Assembly: GCA_900539655.1 (NCBI GenBank)
Contig: UQCR01000010.1
Coordinates: forward strand, 27,199 to 91,198
DNA: 64,000 bases
Reading direction: 5' to 3'
DNA from: an uncultured Robinsoniella sp.
GTDB taxonomy: Bacteria; Bacillota; Clostridia; Lachnospirales; Lachnospiraceae
Both the position numbers and the translations under genes were made by a program. The first letter of the stretch is position 1, and each line of letters begins with the position of its first letter. Positions 63,453-64,000 of this stretch are shown here, in pieces. Below the pieces are notes generated by a model. It was not told the DNA's origin, did not search any database, and saw nothing but the letters and a program-made list of their open reading frames with translations.

Positions 63453-64000
63453 ATGGCAACAATAACAGACATCGCTAAAATGGCCGGTGTATCTACCTCT
63501 ACCGTATCCCATGTTGTAAACAAGACCCGTTTTGTCAGTCCGGAACTTGTGGAACGGGTGGAAAAAGCAATCCAGGAGCTGGATCATCCGCCTAATTTCG
63601 TTATCAAGAAGAACAAATCTCTTACTCAGTCCTCAACGGATGCCAAATATGTCCTCTTCCTGAAATCTAACAGGAAAAGTAACTTTCAACAGCAGATTGA
63701 GAAACAGGCAGAAGCACTTTTAAAAAATACGCCTTATACACTGCTATCCTTTGAGTACTCATACGATCCAAACAGGTTGGATATTATTAACCGTTACTTA
63801 ACTAATGCACCGGAAGCCGCAGGTGCCATTGTCTTTCCTGACGAAGAAGAAACCATTCAGGAATCCTTTTTGAACCTTGTAAATTTCCCTGTTATAATTC
63901 TGGGCAGAGAACTGGAAAATTATAAAGCGGACACCATTGTATCTGACAGCTGTGATGGGGGATATAAGGCAACCAGACATTTAATTAAAAACGGACATGA
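63453..64000 (+). CDS. LacI/GalR family regulator (3' end outside window)
   Basis: At least 182 residues are visible. HTH and hinge: MATITDIAKMAGVSTSTVSH then VVNKTRFVSPELVERVEKAI; the sugar-sensor domain begins at about residue 60 (AKYVLFLKSNRKSNFQQQIE, VNFPVIILGRELENYKADTI). GGAG stands 8 bases before the ATG. It is divergent from the GH27 gene and has a perfect operator on its own promoter, so it probably controls itself and sugar genes nearby, perhaps beyond the window. Confidence 0.93.
   Translation, partial: MATITDIAKMAGVSTSTVSHVVNKTRFVSPELVERVEKAIQELDHPPNFVIKKNKSLTQSSTDAKYVLFLKSNRKSNFQQQIEKQAEALLKNTPYTLLSFEYSYDPNRLDIINRYLTNAPEAAGAIVFPDEEETIQESFLNLVNFPVIILGRELENYKADTIVSDSCDGGYKATRHLIKNGH

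Overview
The window looks like chromosome from a low-GC, gut-type Firmicute, most likely a Lachnospiraceae-like Clostridium. The evidence is AT-rich intergenic DNA, strong AGGAGG-type ribosome sites, several YesM/YesN two-component pairs next to CUT1 sugar ABC transporters, many AraC/LacI regulators, paired ABC exporters, an Rpn-family protein, VanZ and DUF2798 proteins. The species cannot be named from the sequence. No rRNA, tRNA, CRISPR array or insertion sequence was seen.

Layout. 1-8.2 kb: a MATE pump (start outside the window), a DUF2798 protein, a Mef-like MFS pump behind an attenuator-like leader, deletion scars of a Bce-type two-component/ABC locus, a ceramidase-like protein, a 12-bp repeat tract, a UDG-fold protein with a WYL regulator, and VanZ. 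8.3-12.7 kb: a 4Fe-4S aldo/keto reductase-like protein, a zinc alcohol dehydrogenase, LacI and XRE regulators. 12.8-17.5 kb: a BmrR-like MerR regulator facing a heterodimeric ABC exporter across a textbook 19-bp-spacer MerR promoter. 17.6-25.3 kb: an AlkZ-related protein, a GH129/GH101-like lipoprotein, a domain-permuted GH3 and an AraC regulator. 25.5-29.1 kb: a second heterodimeric ABC exporter. 29.4-31.3 kb: an Rpn-family nuclease with a strong internal start, and three small unknown genes, two of them paralogues.

31.8-50.3 kb holds two carbohydrate loci read leftwards. In the first, binding protein (signal-peptide frame broken), two permeases, YesM-like kinase, YesN-like regulator and a GH29 fucosidase with an unusual charged repeat N-terminus follow each other. 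In the second, regulator, kinase, terminator, two permeases, binding protein and a cysteine-type sulfatase follow each other. An AraC regulator and a UroD-like protein lie between them. 50.3-60.2 kb: GNAT, an Asp/Glu racemase-like protein lacking one catalytic cysteine, a membrane GGDEF protein, an AraC/GyrI-controlled ABC-2 exporter, and a TetR-controlled MacB-like ATPase/FtsX pair. 60.3-64 kb: a secreted multi-domain GH27 interrupted by one in-frame stop, then a LacI regulator with a perfect 22-bp operator on its promoter.

Taken together, fucosidase, sulfatase, GH129-like, GH27 and GH3 genes with two importer systems suggest foraging on sulfated, fucosylated, GalNAc-containing glycans such as mucin. 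That substrate is an inference. Several loci show recent decay: the GH27 stop, the binding-protein frameshift and the Bce scar. The observations most worth a second look are the possible intragenic antitoxin of the Rpn gene, the repeat extension of the fucosidase, the 12-bp repeat tract, and the MFS leader.
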